Below the pieces are notes generated by a model. It had not been told where the DNA came from. It saw only the letters and a list, made by a program, of their open reading frames with translations, and did not search any database. Shown here in pieces: positions 1 through 8,246 of a stretch of DNA of 38,001 bases; the first letter of the stretch is position 1, and each line of letters starts with the position of its first letter. A program made the position numbers and the translations under genes. The DNA comes from SZUA-287 sp036397975 (lineage in GTDB: Bacteria > Bacteroidota > Ignavibacteria > UBA10030 > UBA6906). The stretch lies in contig DASWHW010000019.1 of assembly GCA_036397975.1 (NCBI GenBank), positions 1-38,001 of the forward strand, read 5' to 3'.

Positions 1-1
1 C

Positions 2-499
2 CTGACCGGAAACATCTTCATCGGATTCACTGTCCCAATCAATTCGGTGTGGATCACCCAAAGGACTCCGGGCAGCAACAATCGGACACTCACCTTTAAC
101 GGCGCAACGTGGAATGCTATAACGGATGATTACCACTTTAGGGCAGTCATCGGGGATACAACAACGGTTGGAGTCACATCCACAGGTGATGAACTCCCTG
201 AAGAGTATGCGTTGCTTCAGAACTATCCCAATCCGTTTAACCCGAGCACCACGATCAAGTATGCTTTGCCTGCACAGAGCCATGTAATTCTCAAGATCTA
301 CGATATTCTCGGTCATGAGATACGAACACTAGTCAATGGTTTCGAAGAGCCCGGGTATAAGTCGGTTCAGTGGGACTCGAACAATAGCTTCGGGAACCAT
401 GTTGCCAGCGGGGTGTACTTCTATCGAATCGAAGCAACTTCGTCCGGTAATATTGCTGGCAGCTTCAGGCAGATGAAGAAGATGTTGCTGTTGAAGTGA
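2..499 (+). CDS. T9SS type A sorting domain protein (3' end only)
   Basis: The frame is open from the window edge, so the true start lies outside and only the last 165 or so residues are seen. The C-terminal 85 residues form a type IX secretion sorting domain. It opens with the QNYPNPFNPST signature, continues with a beta-rich stretch including a typical KIYDILGHEIRTL segment, and has the GVYFYRIEA strand near the end and a basic/hydrophobic terminus (MKKMLLLK). In known T9SS substrates this domain directs the protein across the outer membrane, where it is normally cleaved. What the cargo part does cannot be told from the fragment. A strong terminator follows 20 bp after the stop, so the gene ends its transcription unit. 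Confidence 0.9.
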   Translation: MTGNIFIGFTVPINSVWITQRTPGSNNRTLTFNGATWNAITDDYHFRAVIGDTTTVGVTSTGDELPEEYALLQNYPNPFNPSTTIKYALPAQSHVILKIYDILGHEIRTLVNGFEEPGYKSVQWDSNNSFGNHVASGVYFYRIEATSSGNIAGSFRQMKKMLLLK

Positions 500-519
500 A
501 ATATCGGTAGTTCAATTCG

Positions 520-543
520 AAAAGCCCTCGCAAGAGGGCTTTT
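520..543 (+). terminator. Rho-independent terminator of the T9SS cargo gene
   Basis: A 9-bp GC-rich stem (AAAGCCCTC / GAGGGCTTT) closes on a GCAA loop and runs into TTTT. It lies 20 bp after the stop of the sorting-domain gene. Confidence 0.85.
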
Positions 544-629
544 GTGCATCAGCCGTCGGAATCGATCCTCCAACACCTATTTCTCTGACGGGGTTTTGAA
601 TTTCGACATCGCATTCCCCATGGTCGATC

Positions 630-860
630 TCATTTCGTGCCAGACATTTCTGCGCCCGCCTTTACCTCATCCCATGCAGCATCGGCTGAAGATTTGATCT
701 GCTCAAGTTTCTTAGCCCCCTCCACCTGCTTGTCCTTCAATATCTTTATCTGTTTTTCGTACTCGACTTTGAGGTCGTCTTTCGCAGATGCTGCCTTCTT
801 GCTCAGTTCCTCAATCTTTAGTTGTGCTTCCCATTTATCAGTCAGTTTTTTCTTGCCCAT
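630..860 (-). CDS. Small charged coiled-coil protein (sll1863-like stress family)
   Basis: This is a 76-aa, highly charged, almost purely alpha-helical protein with Lys/Glu-rich heptads. Its pattern (KLTDKWEAQLKIEELSKKA...VEYEKQI...AWDEVKAGAE) resembles small sll1863-type stress-response coiled-coil proteins. There is no signal peptide or membrane segment. The ATG at 860 is preferred over the in-frame ATG at 878: it has an AGGGGGG Shine-Dalgarno 8 nt upstream, while the upstream ATG has GAGG only 2 nt away. The gene is divergent from the hybrid histidine kinase, with about 195 bp between the two starts. The role in stress is known only for relatives and is inferred here. Confidence 0.72.
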   Translation of the reverse strand: MGKKKLTDKWEAQLKIEELSKKAASAKDDLKVEYEKQIKILKDKQVEGAKKLEQIKSSADAAWDEVKAGAEMSGTK

Positions 861-967
861 GGAGACGACCCCCCTCATATCCTCAATATTTACAAAGTGT
901 TCCCGGGGTTGGTTATCGAATTGTGGCGGATCTCGATTAGTAAAAAGTCAGGTGCGACAACTCTCGT

Positions 968-996
968 TTGACTGTCATTGCCGTTTACAATAAATT
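968..996 (+). promoter_or_regulatory. Candidate sigma70-type promoter for the hybrid histidine kinase
   Basis: TTGACT at 968 and TAAATT at 991 are separated by 17 bp (5/6 and 4/6 matches to the E. coli consensus), about 60 bp before the kinase ATG at 1057. The housekeeping promoter consensus differs in Bacteroidota, so this is tentative. Confidence 0.4.
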
Positions 997-1056
997 AGAT
1001 CCACCTTTCTCTCGCCAGCTTCCTGTTCTTCATTTCTCTACTTGTCGGAGAGACGT

Positions 1057-3816
1057 ATGGCATCTGATTCCTTAGATACAACTCTCCGCGAGAGCGAAGA
1101 GCAGTTTAAAGCGCTCTTCGAAGCATCTCCCATCGGTATTTCCATCAACAATGCAGAAGGTCGGTTTCTTAGAGCGAATCCTGTGTTCCAGGAAATTTTT
1201 GGATACACGAGTGAGGAATTGGGAAAATTCACTTTCAAAGACATCACGTTTCCGGAGGACCTCCTCGCCAGCGGAAAAGTGTTTCGGGAATTGGTTGAAG
1301 GAATACGACAGAACTTTCGCATTGAGAAACGGTACCGAAGGAAGAATGGATCAATCATGTGGGCGAATACTGCATGTGCATCGGTACGAGACGAGGATGG
1401 ACGGTTCATTTACACGTTTGCGATGGTCGAGGATATCACCGAGAGTAAGCTCGCCGAAACAAACCTCCGTGCAAGCGAAGAGCAATTCCGTTCGCTGTTC
1501 GAGAACAGCAACGATGCGGTCATTATCGCCACCCAGGATGGAACGATCGAAGCCGCGAACCAGGAAGCATGCCGCATTTTCGGAATGACGGAAGATGAGA
1601 TTCGTGCCGTTGGTCGAAAGGGCGTTGTCGATCCCCTGGATGAACGCCTGCCGAAGCTTCTGGAAGTGCGTGAACGAACCGGTCACTTCAAGGGGGAACT
1701 CAATTTTCGACGAAAGGATGGTTCTCTCTTTCCGGGAGAGGTTTCATCTTCATTTTATCGGGACAGAAATGGCGATCCCAAAGCTAGTATCATCATCCGC
1801 GACGTGACGGATCGCAGGCGGGAGGAGAACGCGCTGCATGATCTTGTCGCTGGTACGGCGGCCGTTACAGGAGAGAAGTTTTTTCCCGAGCTGGTGAAGT
1901 TTCTTGCAAGCGCACTCGGCGTGCGATACGCCTTGGTGTCCGAATGCGTCGGAACGTCGGTCGATCGCGTCCGGTCACTTGCGTTTTGGTCAGACCATGA
2001 CTGGCTCCCCGGTATCGAGTATGATGTAAAGGACACCACATGCGAAGAAGTGCTCAATCAGGGAAAAACGTGCTTTTACAAAGATCATGTACAGGAAAGA
2101 TTCCCAAAGGAGACTGCGCTGGTAACAATGCAGGCTCTCTGCTATCTCGGGACACCCCTCTTTGGCAACAATGGAGAAACACTGGGCCATATTTTTGTTA
2201 TTAATAACAAGGAGCTGAGCAATCCAGAACGCGCAAAATCCATTATCAGTATCTTCGCGGCACGGGCAGCAATGGAATTGCAGCGGAAGAAAGACCTTGA
2301 GCAAATTCGCGATCAGGCTCGTTTGTTGGATGAAGCCCATGATGCCATAGTAGTTACGGACCTCTCCCATTGCATCACGTTCTGGAATAAGGGAGCGGAA
2401 ACACTCTATGGCTGGAGTCAGGAAGAGGCGCGCAAGAAACACATCGGCAATCTCTTATATTCAACCGATGAAGAGCTGTTCGGTAACGCCTCGCGGGAAG
2501 CATACGAAAGGGGAATCTGGAATGGAGAAGTCCGGCAAAAACGGAAGTACGGCCAGGAGGTAATTGTGCAAAGTCGATGGACGCTTGTTCGGTCAAACGA
2601 AGGAGAACCACGCGCAATCCTATCCATCAACACCGACGTCACCGAAAAAAGAAAGCTCGAATCCCACTTTCTCAGAGCCCAGCGTATGGAAAGCATCGGT
2701 ACGCTGGCGGCCGGCGTTGCGCACGATCTGAACAATGTTCTGACACCAATCCTTCTCGCCGTGGAGACCCTCCTCGAAAAGCCCGATCACGATCGATTGC
2801 AACCTCTTCTCGCAATGATCGATTCCAATGCACGTCGTGGAGCCGACATGGCAAACCAGGTGTTGACATTTGCCCGGGGCGTTGAAGGCGACCGTGTGCC
2901 GCTCGAGGCGCGTCATCTCATCAAGGAGATGGAAAAAATCGTCCGCGAAACCTTCCCCCGAACGATTCAGATCCAATCACGGATCGGTCCGGAACTTCAC
3001 ATGATCGCAGGAAATGCAACGCAGCTCCACCAGGTGTTATTGAACCTCAGCCTCAATGCTCGTGACGCAATGCCAAGCGGCGGTGTACTGAAGCTCTCGG
3101 GGGAGAATGTCGATCTCGATCAGGAATTCGCGCGCTTGCATCCGGAGGCGCAGCCGGGTCAGTACCTTTGCCTGACAGTCAGCGATACGGGAACAGGTAT
3201 TGAACCGGAAGTGCTGAACCGGATTTTTGAACCGTTCTTTACAAGCAAACGAATCGGTAAAGGAACGGGTCTCGGTCTTTCCACCGTTGCTGGAATCGTG
3301 AAGAGCCATCAGGGATTTCTGACTGTCTACAGCGAGCTCGGAAAAGGTTCACAATTCAAAGTCTTTCTTCCCGCAATTATTGGACGGAAAGACCGGGAAG
3401 AACGCAAAGAGCGAAAACTCCCTCATGGCAATAACGAATTGATTCTTCTTGTCGACGACGAAGCATCCATCAGAGAAGTTGCCAAATCTACGCTGGAGGC
3501 CCATGGATACAGGGTTATTACGGCCATAGACGGGACGGACGCACTTTCAGTCTATGCGAAACAGGGAAACGAGATTGACCTGGTTCTTACAGATATGATG
3601 ATGCCTTATTTGGACGGATTAGGAACGATCAAGGCCCTGGAACGCATGAATCCTCGTGTCCGGGTGATCGCTGCAAGCGGTCTTCATTCGCAACAACGCT
3701 TATCTAAATCCGATTCGCCAACCATCAAAGCATTCATCCCAAAGCCGTTCACCGCCGAACGCCTGCTCGTATCCCTCAATGAAGTTCTCACAGAACATAT
3801 ACCCCCTTCTTCGTGA
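1057..3816 (+). CDS. Hybrid sensor histidine kinase, PAS-PAS-GAF-PAS-HisKA-HATPase-REC
   Basis: This 919-aa protein has no membrane segment, so it should be cytosolic. Domains in order (rough residues): PAS 12-135, PAS 135-255, GAF-like 260-405, PAS 410-530, HisKA 535-605, HATPase_c 650-760, receiver 785-905. The phospho-acceptor His sits in AAGVAHDLNNVL (about H556). The ATPase carries the N box (NLSLNARDAM), G1 (DTGTGIE), F (FEPFFTSK) and G2 (GTGLGLSTV) motifs. The receiver has LLVDDE, the acceptor Asp in LTDMMMP (about D846) and the KPF lysine, so both halves look active. There is no output domain, so signal must pass to a separate partner not seen nearby. ATG 1057 has GGAG 6 nt upstream; an in-frame TTG lies at 1042. 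The signal is unknown. Confidence 0.92.
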   Translation: MASDSLDTTLRESEEQFKALFEASPIGISINNAEGRFLRANPVFQEIFGYTSEELGKFTFKDITFPEDLLASGKVFRELVEGIRQNFRIEKRYRRKNGSIMWANTACASVRDEDGRFIYTFAMVEDITESKLAETNLRASEEQFRSLFENSNDAVIIATQDGTIEAANQEACRIFGMTEDEIRAVGRKGVVDPLDERLPKLLEVRERTGHFKGELNFRRKDGSLFPGEVSSSFYRDRNGDPKASIIIRDVTDRRREENALHDLVAGTAAVTGEKFFPELVKFLASALGVRYALVSECVGTSVDRVRSLAFWSDHDWLPGIEYDVKDTTCEEVLNQGKTCFYKDHVQERFPKETALVTMQALCYLGTPLFGNNGETLGHIFVINNKELSNPERAKSIISIFAARAAMELQRKKDLEQIRDQARLLDEAHDAIVVTDLSHCITFWNKGAETLYGWSQEEARKKHIGNLLYSTDEELFGNASREAYERGIWNGEVRQKRKYGQEVIVQSRWTLVRSNEGEPRAILSINTDVTEKRKLESHFLRAQRMESIGTLAAGVAHDLNNVLTPILLAVETLLEKPDHDRLQPLLAMIDSNARRGADMANQVLTFARGVEGDRVPLEARHLIKEMEKIVRETFPRTIQIQSRIGPELHMIAGNATQLHQVLLNLSLNARDAMPSGGVLKLSGENVDLDQEFARLHPEAQPGQYLCLTVSDTGTGIEPEVLNRIFEPFFTSKRIGKGTGLGLSTVAGIVKSHQGFLTVYSELGKGSQFKVFLPAIIGRKDREERKERKLPHGNNELILLVDDEASIREVAKSTLEAHGYRVITAIDGTDALSVYAKQGNEIDLVLTDMMMPYLDGLGTIKALERMNPRVRVIAASGLHSQQRLSKSDSPTIKAFIPKPFTAERLLVSLNEVLTEHIPPSS

Positions 3817-3875
3817 GATTCCTGTGATCTTCACGGGATCGTTTCTCCACTAACCTCATTTCTCATTTGATCATT

Positions 3876-3898
3876 CGGTGATAGAATCTTTATCACCG
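3876..3898. repeat. 8-bp inverted repeat in the leader of the 73-aa gene
   Basis: CGGTGATA and TATCACCG are separated by 7 nt, about 55 bp upstream of the 73-aa gene. No T-tract follows, so an operator or mRNA leader hairpin is more likely than a terminator. Confidence 0.4.
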
Positions 3899-3952
3899 CA
3901 CCGTTAATTGCCTCCACTTCATTTTGTTGATCACAATTACAAGGAGGTAGTT

Positions 3953-4174
3953 ATGGATGTGCGTAAGCGGATGTTCGACGAGTTTTTCCAAAACGAATTG
4001 CCCGAAGAAGGATTCGCGCTCGATGAACTCTACAACGACTATTTCGGGCTGATCAATGAAATGAACACATATCATCCTGAACTTCATGGCTATGTGGTCG
4101 GGATGAATGGGGAAGTGTACGTCCCGGAGTTCAGGCCAAGAGTCTCAATGGACAATCGCATCAAACCAAACTGA
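3953..4174 (+). CDS. Hypothetical 73-aa acidic protein
   Basis: I do not recognise this family. It is a soluble protein without signal peptide, acidic in its first half (MDVRKRMFDEFFQNELPEEG...) and ending basic. A perfect AAGGAGG lies 5 nt before ATG 3953, which strongly supports translation and rules out the longer in-frame start at 3908. It sits 61 bp upstream of the secreted DM13-like gene and may be transcribed with it. Confidence 0.6.
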   Translation: MDVRKRMFDEFFQNELPEEGFALDELYNDYFGLINEMNTYHPELHGYVVGMNGEVYVPEFRPRVSMDNRIKPN

Positions 4175-4235
4175 CACATTACATTCAAACAAAAAACTCA
4201 CACATCAAATTACTATTTCACAAAGGAGAAACACC

Positions 4236-4625
4236 ATGCGCAATATTTTCATGACACTATTCCTTTTGCTCGCGGTTGGCTTGACCGCTGTTGCGGGGAA
4301 CAAGCACACCAGCAAGCAGTTCCAGGGCGTTAAAGCCAATAAAGGGACTGTTACTCATTGGACGGAGAGCGGCAAAGAAATGCTAATGGTTTCCGAGGAA
4401 TTTGTGGTTCCCGATACGCCGGATCCTCATTGGCAGATCGTTGATTCAAAGGGCAACGTCTATTTGTTACAGCGTCTTCCCATTAAGGGCGACAAAGTGA
4501 ACAGAACCGTCGAGCTTCCCTCCTACATCAAAGACATTGCAAAGGTGCAAATCTGGTGTGGGTTTGCCGAGACCCTTCTTGGCGAAACGAGTTTTGATGA
4601 GATCATCAAGCTGGCATCGAAGTAG
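4236..4625 (+). CDS. Secreted DM13-like domain protein
   Basis: This 129-aa protein starts with a clear signal peptide (basic MRN, hydrophobic core, VAG cleavage region near residue 20). The mature part follows a DM13-like plan: an opening GTVTHWTESGKE strand, a central VYLLQRLPIKGD stretch, and the diagnostic cysteine near the end in AKVQIWCGFAETLLGE. That last segment lines up with VTVWCERFGANFATA of the clear tandem DM13 protein at 24003. DM13 domains are proposed to take part in extracytoplasmic redox chemistry through this Cys. AAAGGAG lies 7 nt before the ATG. The upstream extension from 4107 is rejected because it has no RBS. The DM13 assignment is by eye and moderately sure; the secreted nature is firm. 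Confidence 0.65.
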   Translation: MRNIFMTLFLLLAVGLTAVAGNKHTSKQFQGVKANKGTVTHWTESGKEMLMVSEEFVVPDTPDPHWQIVDSKGNVYLLQRLPIKGDKVNRTVELPSYIKDIAKVQIWCGFAETLLGETSFDEIIKLASK

Positions 4626-4648
4626 TACTTCGACGTTTACCATTCATC

Positions 4649-4676
4649 GGGCGGGTTGAACCCGCCCTCTTTTTTT
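4649..4676 (+). terminator. Rho-independent terminator after the DM13-like gene
   Basis: A 7-bp all-GC stem (GGGCGGG / CCCGCCC) with a TTGAA loop is followed by TCTTTTTTT. The T-tract abuts the GAGGAGG of the next gene, so terminator and ribosome binding site are packed together. Confidence 0.82.
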
Positions 4677-4692
4677 GAGGAGGTATACCCAA

Positions 4693-5544
4693 ATGAAAAA
4701 ATATATTTCAATGATTGGCTGTTTAATCGTCTCTGCTGCGATCGGAACTGCACAGATCGCAAACAAGAAGACGTTAACGTTGGATGGCGCAAAGAAGGTT
4801 GTGGCCGCCGCAGTTGCGGAGGCGAAAAGAGTGAACGCTCCCGGCGGGGCGATTGCCGTGGTCGATGATGGAGGAAACTTGATGCTGGTGGAACGGCTCG
4901 ATGGCACGTTTGCCGCCGGGGCGCTTATTTCGGTAGGCAAAGCGCGGACAGCGGCAATCTTCAAGAAGCCGACAAGCCTGTTCGAAAAAATAATTCGTGA
5001 TGGACGCACGCCAATGGTGGCTTTGAGTGACTTCACTCCGCTGCAAGGCGGAATCCCCATTGAGGTCGATGGCCAGATCGTGGGAGCGATCGGTGTGAGC
5101 GGCGCTTCAAGTGCGCAACAGGATGAAGAGCTTGCTATCGCCGGCGCGAATGCGATGAAGAGTACAATGGGTTCATTGATGGGGGTGGAATACCTGAAGG
5201 GTGATAAAGTTACCGATGCGTTCAAGAAGGGTTCCCCCCTGATCGAGAACGGACAATATAAGATCCACGCGAGCCACCGCGATGGCGCGGGTATGGCGGA
5301 AGTCCACACGCGCGATACCGACATCATCTATGTACTCGAAGGAACGGCAACTGTTGTGACTGGAGGAGCCGTGGTCGATGGAAAAACAATCGCAACAGAT
5401 GAGATTCGTGGTGTGTCAATCGACAAAGGCGAGACGCGAAAATTGGGGAAGGGTGACGTAATGGTGGTACCGAATGGGACACCGCATTGGTTCAAGGAAG
5501 TTTCATCGCCATTCAATTATTATGTTGTAAAGGTAACCGAATAA
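4693..5544 (+). CDS. Secreted GlcG/HbpS heme-binding-like domain fused to a cupin
   Basis: This 283-aa protein has an N-terminal signal peptide (MKKYISMIGCLIVSAAIGTA). Residues about 28-160 are a GlcG/HbpS (haem-degrading DUF336) domain with AVVDDGGNLMLVERLD, GKARTAAIF, LQGGIPI and GAIGVSGA. Residues about 195-283 form a cupin barrel: EVHTRDTDIIYVLEG is a degenerate motif 1, and GDVMVVPNGTPHWF supplies the motif 2 His. HbpS relatives bind heme outside the cell and sense redox stress; GlcG is of unknown function. The fusion hints at a ligand-binding or small-molecule enzyme role in the periplasm. ATG 4693 has GAGGAGG 9 nt upstream. Its neighbour at 5605 is a stand-alone GlcG paralogue. The exact biochemical activity is unknown. 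Confidence 0.85.
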   Translation: MKKYISMIGCLIVSAAIGTAQIANKKTLTLDGAKKVVAAAVAEAKRVNAPGGAIAVVDDGGNLMLVERLDGTFAAGALISVGKARTAAIFKKPTSLFEKIIRDGRTPMVALSDFTPLQGGIPIEVDGQIVGAIGVSGASSAQQDEELAIAGANAMKSTMGSLMGVEYLKGDKVTDAFKKGSPLIENGQYKIHASHRDGAGMAEVHTRDTDIIYVLEGTATVVTGGAVVDGKTIATDEIRGVSIDKGETRKLGKGDVMVVPNGTPHWFKEVSSPFNYYVVKVTE

Positions 5545-5554
5545 TGTTTCCGAA

Positions 5555-5574
5555 TCCCGCCCACACGGGCGGGA
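5555..5574. repeat. Intercistronic GC hairpin between the two GlcG-like genes
   Basis: TCCCGCCC and GGGCGGGA form an 8-bp perfect stem with an ACAC loop. It is followed by TGCATTCT rather than a T-run, so it may stabilise or attenuate the message between the paralogues. Confidence 0.55.
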
Positions 5575-5604
5575 TGCATTCTCTGATGAAGGAGCGTCAT
5601 AATC

Positions 5605-6096
5605 ATGAATAGGATCGCTGTTTCAATTCTCTCGTTGGTTGCGTTATTGTACGGGGCGGCTTTACGCGCCGAACTACCTACCAAGCCTGTCCTGACTCTA
5701 GAGGTTGCGCTACGGATTGCAGATGCAGCCAAAGAGGAGGCATTGAAGCGAGGCTCGACCGTTGTTATCGTTGTAGTAGACGAAGGTGGATACCCCATTG
5801 TGTTGGAGCGACTCAACGATACGCAGGTCGCCAGCGTCGAGGTGGGAATCGGTAAAGCCCGTACCGCTGCAATTTTCCGTCGTCCGAGCAAAGAGTTTGA
5901 AGATCAGGTAAAGAACGGACGTATCGCTGCCCTTGCACTGCCCGGAGCAACACCACTGCAAGGTGGCATTCCAATTGAATACAAGGGAAAGGTCATTGGC
6001 GCCATCGGCGTTAGCGGCAACACCCCCTCGGAAGATGAGGACATTGCAATCGCAGGTGCGGCAGCCGCCGCACAAGCTATCGCGAACGCTCGGTAA
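5605..6096 (+). CDS. Secreted GlcG/HbpS family heme-binding-like protein
   Basis: This 163-aa protein has a signal peptide (MNRIAVSILSLVALLYGAALRA) followed by one GlcG/HbpS domain. It shares VVVDEGGYPIVLERLN, GIGKARTAAIFRRP, TPLQGGIPI and GAIGVSGNT with the upstream gene and lacks the cupin. The two are clearly paralogues from a tandem duplication, with loss or gain of the cupin half. The stop is reached soon after the AIAGAAAAAQAIANA helix, the usual end of the family. GAAGGAG lies about 10 nt before the ATG. It probably acts in the periplasm; the ligand (heme, corrinoid or other) is not determined. Confidence 0.87.
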   Translation: MNRIAVSILSLVALLYGAALRAELPTKPVLTLEVALRIADAAKEEALKRGSTVVIVVVDEGGYPIVLERLNDTQVASVEVGIGKARTAAIFRRPSKEFEDQVKNGRIAALALPGATPLQGGIPIEYKGKVIGAIGVSGNTPSEDEDIAIAGAAAAAQAIANAR

Positions 6097-6138
6097 CAAT
6101 CCTCCCTCCCACCTGAACCTGGTGGAGGTCCCCAAGGC

Positions 6139-6159
6139 GGACAATCGAGACGATTGTCC
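6139..6159. repeat. Perfect 9-bp palindrome, REP-like
   Basis: GGACAATCG and CGATTGTCC flank AGA in the gap between the second GlcG gene and aguB. A second imperfect stem (CCTCCCACC / GGTGGAGG) lies just upstream at about 6102-6127. The pair has the look of a dispersed extragenic palindrome; there is no T-run. Confidence 0.5.
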
Positions 6160-6282
6160 CACTCCTAGGTTCTCCGGAATGCGTGACTTTCAAAAATGTT
6201 CTTTGTACATTTGCACGCGTAATCACGCTTAGCAAAAGCCCACCCGGCATCCGACAGTTTTACGAAGAAAAATCGAGCCTCG

Positions 6283-7203
6283 ATGAACAAAACTTTTTCC
6301 AACAGGACAATCAGTATTGGTCTCGTCCAAATGGCCTGCAGCACCGATCCAGATCAGAACCTTAAGAAGGGTGTGGACTCCGCCGGAAAAGCTGCGCAGC
6401 AGGGCGCCCAGGTAATTTGTCTTCCTGAACTTTTTCGTTCCCAATATTTTTGCCAGCAAGAGGATACGAAGCTCTTTGACCTTGCGGAGTCTGTTCCTGG
6501 CGCATCGACGAATGCTCTGAGTGCCGTGGCGAAGAAGCACGGGGTTGTTATCATCGTGCCGGTGTTTGAACGCAGATCGGCTGGTGTCTACCACAATAGC
6601 GCGGCGATTATTGACGCCGATGGTTCCATTGCAGGCTTTTACCGGAAGATGCACATCCCCGACGATCCCAGTTATTACGAGAAGTTCTATTTCACGCCGG
6701 GAGATCTTGGCTTCAATGCAGTCCAAACCGCCCACGGAAAAATCTCCACCCTCATTTGCTGGGATCAGTGGTATCCCGAAGGAGCACGAATCTCCTCATT
6801 GCTTGGCGCAAGTATTTTGTTCTATCCTACCGCTATCGGTTGGCATCCACATGAAAAAAAGGAACACGGAGCCGCACAGAAGGATGCGTGGCAAACTGTT
6901 CAACGGGGACACGCCATCGCAAACGGCATATATGTGGCAGCAGTCAACCGCATCGGTCTTGAGAAACCAACTCCGCAAGCACCAGGCATTGAATTCTGGG
7001 GTTCGTCATTTCTTGCCGATCCACAAGGCATTATCCTTGCGCAAGCTTCGCAGGACAAGGAGGAGATCCTTGTTGCAGAAATCGATCTCGGCCATCTCGA
7101 AAACATTCGCCGCAACTGGCCGTTCCTCCGCGACCGTCGCATAGACGCCTACGGACAGATCACCAACCGGTTCCTCGAAGAGGAGAAGTGGAAGCAGAAG
7201 TGA
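6283..7203 (+). CDS. aguB: N-carbamoylputrescine amidase
   Basis: This 306-aa protein is a carbon-nitrogen (nitrilase) hydrolase. The catalytic triad is E49 (CLPELF), K122 (YRKMHIPDD) and C159 (LICWDQWYPE). The YRKMHIPDDP...YYEKFYFTPGD and WYPEGARI signatures are typical of AguB, which splits N-carbamoylputrescine into putrescine, CO2 and ammonia. It is cytosolic. Its 3' end overlaps the agmatine deiminase gene, the preceding step, which confirms the assignment. The region before ATG 6283 has no strong Shine-Dalgarno, so the start could shift slightly, but MNKTFSNRTISIGLVQ matches the family N-terminus. Confidence 0.93.
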   Translation: MNKTFSNRTISIGLVQMACSTDPDQNLKKGVDSAGKAAQQGAQVICLPELFRSQYFCQQEDTKLFDLAESVPGASTNALSAVAKKHGVVIIVPVFERRSAGVYHNSAAIIDADGSIAGFYRKMHIPDDPSYYEKFYFTPGDLGFNAVQTAHGKISTLICWDQWYPEGARISSLLGASILFYPTAIGWHPHEKKEHGAAQKDAWQTVQRGHAIANGIYVAAVNRIGLEKPTPQAPGIEFWGSSFLADPQGIILAQASQDKEEILVAEIDLGHLENIRRNWPFLRDRRIDAYGQITNRFLEEEKWKQK

Positions 7204-8246
7204 GCGACCACTTGTATCTCATGCCTTCAGAGTGGGAACAGCACGAGGCCACGTGGATCAGCTGGCCCGCCAACGTGACCGACTGGCCCGGAAAGTTCAC
7301 GCCAATTCCCTGGGTCTTTTCCGAAATTGCAAAGAAGATCACGCAGGGCGAGACACTCCGCATTATCGTAAACTCCAAAGAACACGAAGCTAAAGCAAGA
7401 CGAGTCCTGCGGAAAGCAGAAGTGAACCTGGAACGAATCGAATTCTTCCGGTTTCCCACGGATCGAGGATGGACACGCGACTCCGGCCCGATGTTTACGC
7501 GCCGTATAAGTCAACGTGACATCGCCATCATGCGTTTTCGTTTTAACGCGTGGGCGAAATACCCGAATTGGAAGAAAGACGATGCAAATCCGGAACGCGC
7601 ATCAAAGGCATTGCGCATACCCATTGTCCACGCCCTCCATAAAGGAAAGTCGGTCGTTCTCGAAGGAGGAAGTATTGATGTGAATGGAAAGGGAACTCTC
7701 CTCACTACCGAAGAGTGTCTCCTTCACCCAACCATACAAATCAGAAACCCCGGCTTTGGACGCAACGATTGGGAATCGGTCTTCAAAGAACACCTTGGTG
7801 CTTCGAATGTCCTCTGGTTAAACCGTGGCATTGCGGGAGACGATACCCATGGCCATGTGGATGATCTCTGCCGATTCGTCAACCACAACACGGTTGTCCT
7901 CTGCTCAGAGGGAAATTCAAACGACGACAATTATGTTCCGCTTCAGGAAAACCGCGAGCGAATGGAAGAAATGCGTCTGGAAGATGGTTCCAAGGTTACC
8001 GTTGTTCCCCTGCCCATGCCCTCCCCCCTTTTCTTTGACGGCCAACGACTCCCCGCGAGCTATGCCAATTTCTATATTGCGAATGCAGCTGCTCTTGTCC
8101 CCACCTTCAACGACGTCAATGACCGTAAAGCACTCGGCATCCTTTCCGAACTCATCACAGACCGTCCGGTTATCGGCATCTACGCCGTTGATCTTGTGTG
8201 GGGTCTCGGCACCATCCACTGCCTTACGCAGCAACAGCCGGCGTAG
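7188..8246 (+). CDS. aguA: Agmatine deiminase
   Basis: This enzyme of about 352 aa belongs to the peptidyl-arginine-deiminase fold and converts agmatine to N-carbamoylputrescine and ammonia. Visible signatures are LMPSEWEQHEATWISWP at the N-terminus, DRGWTRDSGP, VLEGGSIDVNGKG, GDDTHGHVDDL with the catalytic His, and the nucleophile C345 in GLGTIHCLTQQQP. It overlaps aguB: the candidate starts are GTG 7188 (15-nt overlap) and GTG 7200 (4-nt overlap sharing GTGA with the aguB stop), and translational coupling is likely either way. Together they give two-step putrescine synthesis from agmatine. An arginine decarboxylase to supply agmatine is not in the window. Confidence 0.93.
   Translation: MEAEVSDHLYLMPSEWEQHEATWISWPANVTDWPGKFTPIPWVFSEIAKKITQGETLRIIVNSKEHEAKARRVLRKAEVNLERIEFFRFPTDRGWTRDSGPMFTRRISQRDIAIMRFRFNAWAKYPNWKKDDANPERASKALRIPIVHALHKGKSVVLEGGSIDVNGKGTLLTTEECLLHPTIQIRNPGFGRNDWESVFKEHLGASNVLWLNRGIAGDDTHGHVDDLCRFVNHNTVVLCSEGNSNDDNYVPLQENRERMEEMRLEDGSKVTVVPLPMPSPLFFDGQRLPASYANFYIANAAALVPTFNDVNDRKALGILSELITDRPVIGIYAVDLVWGLGTIHCLTQQQPA

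Noticed and set aside
637..993. Plus-strand frame over the small coiled-coil gene
   Set aside because: Ser/Phe-rich mirror of the Lys/Glu-rich coiled coil on the other strand; no RBS.
4644..5327. 227-codon minus-strand frame opposite the GlcG-cupin gene
   Set aside because: Low-complexity Ala/Ser/Pro-rich translation typical of an antisense shadow; it also starts inside the gene.
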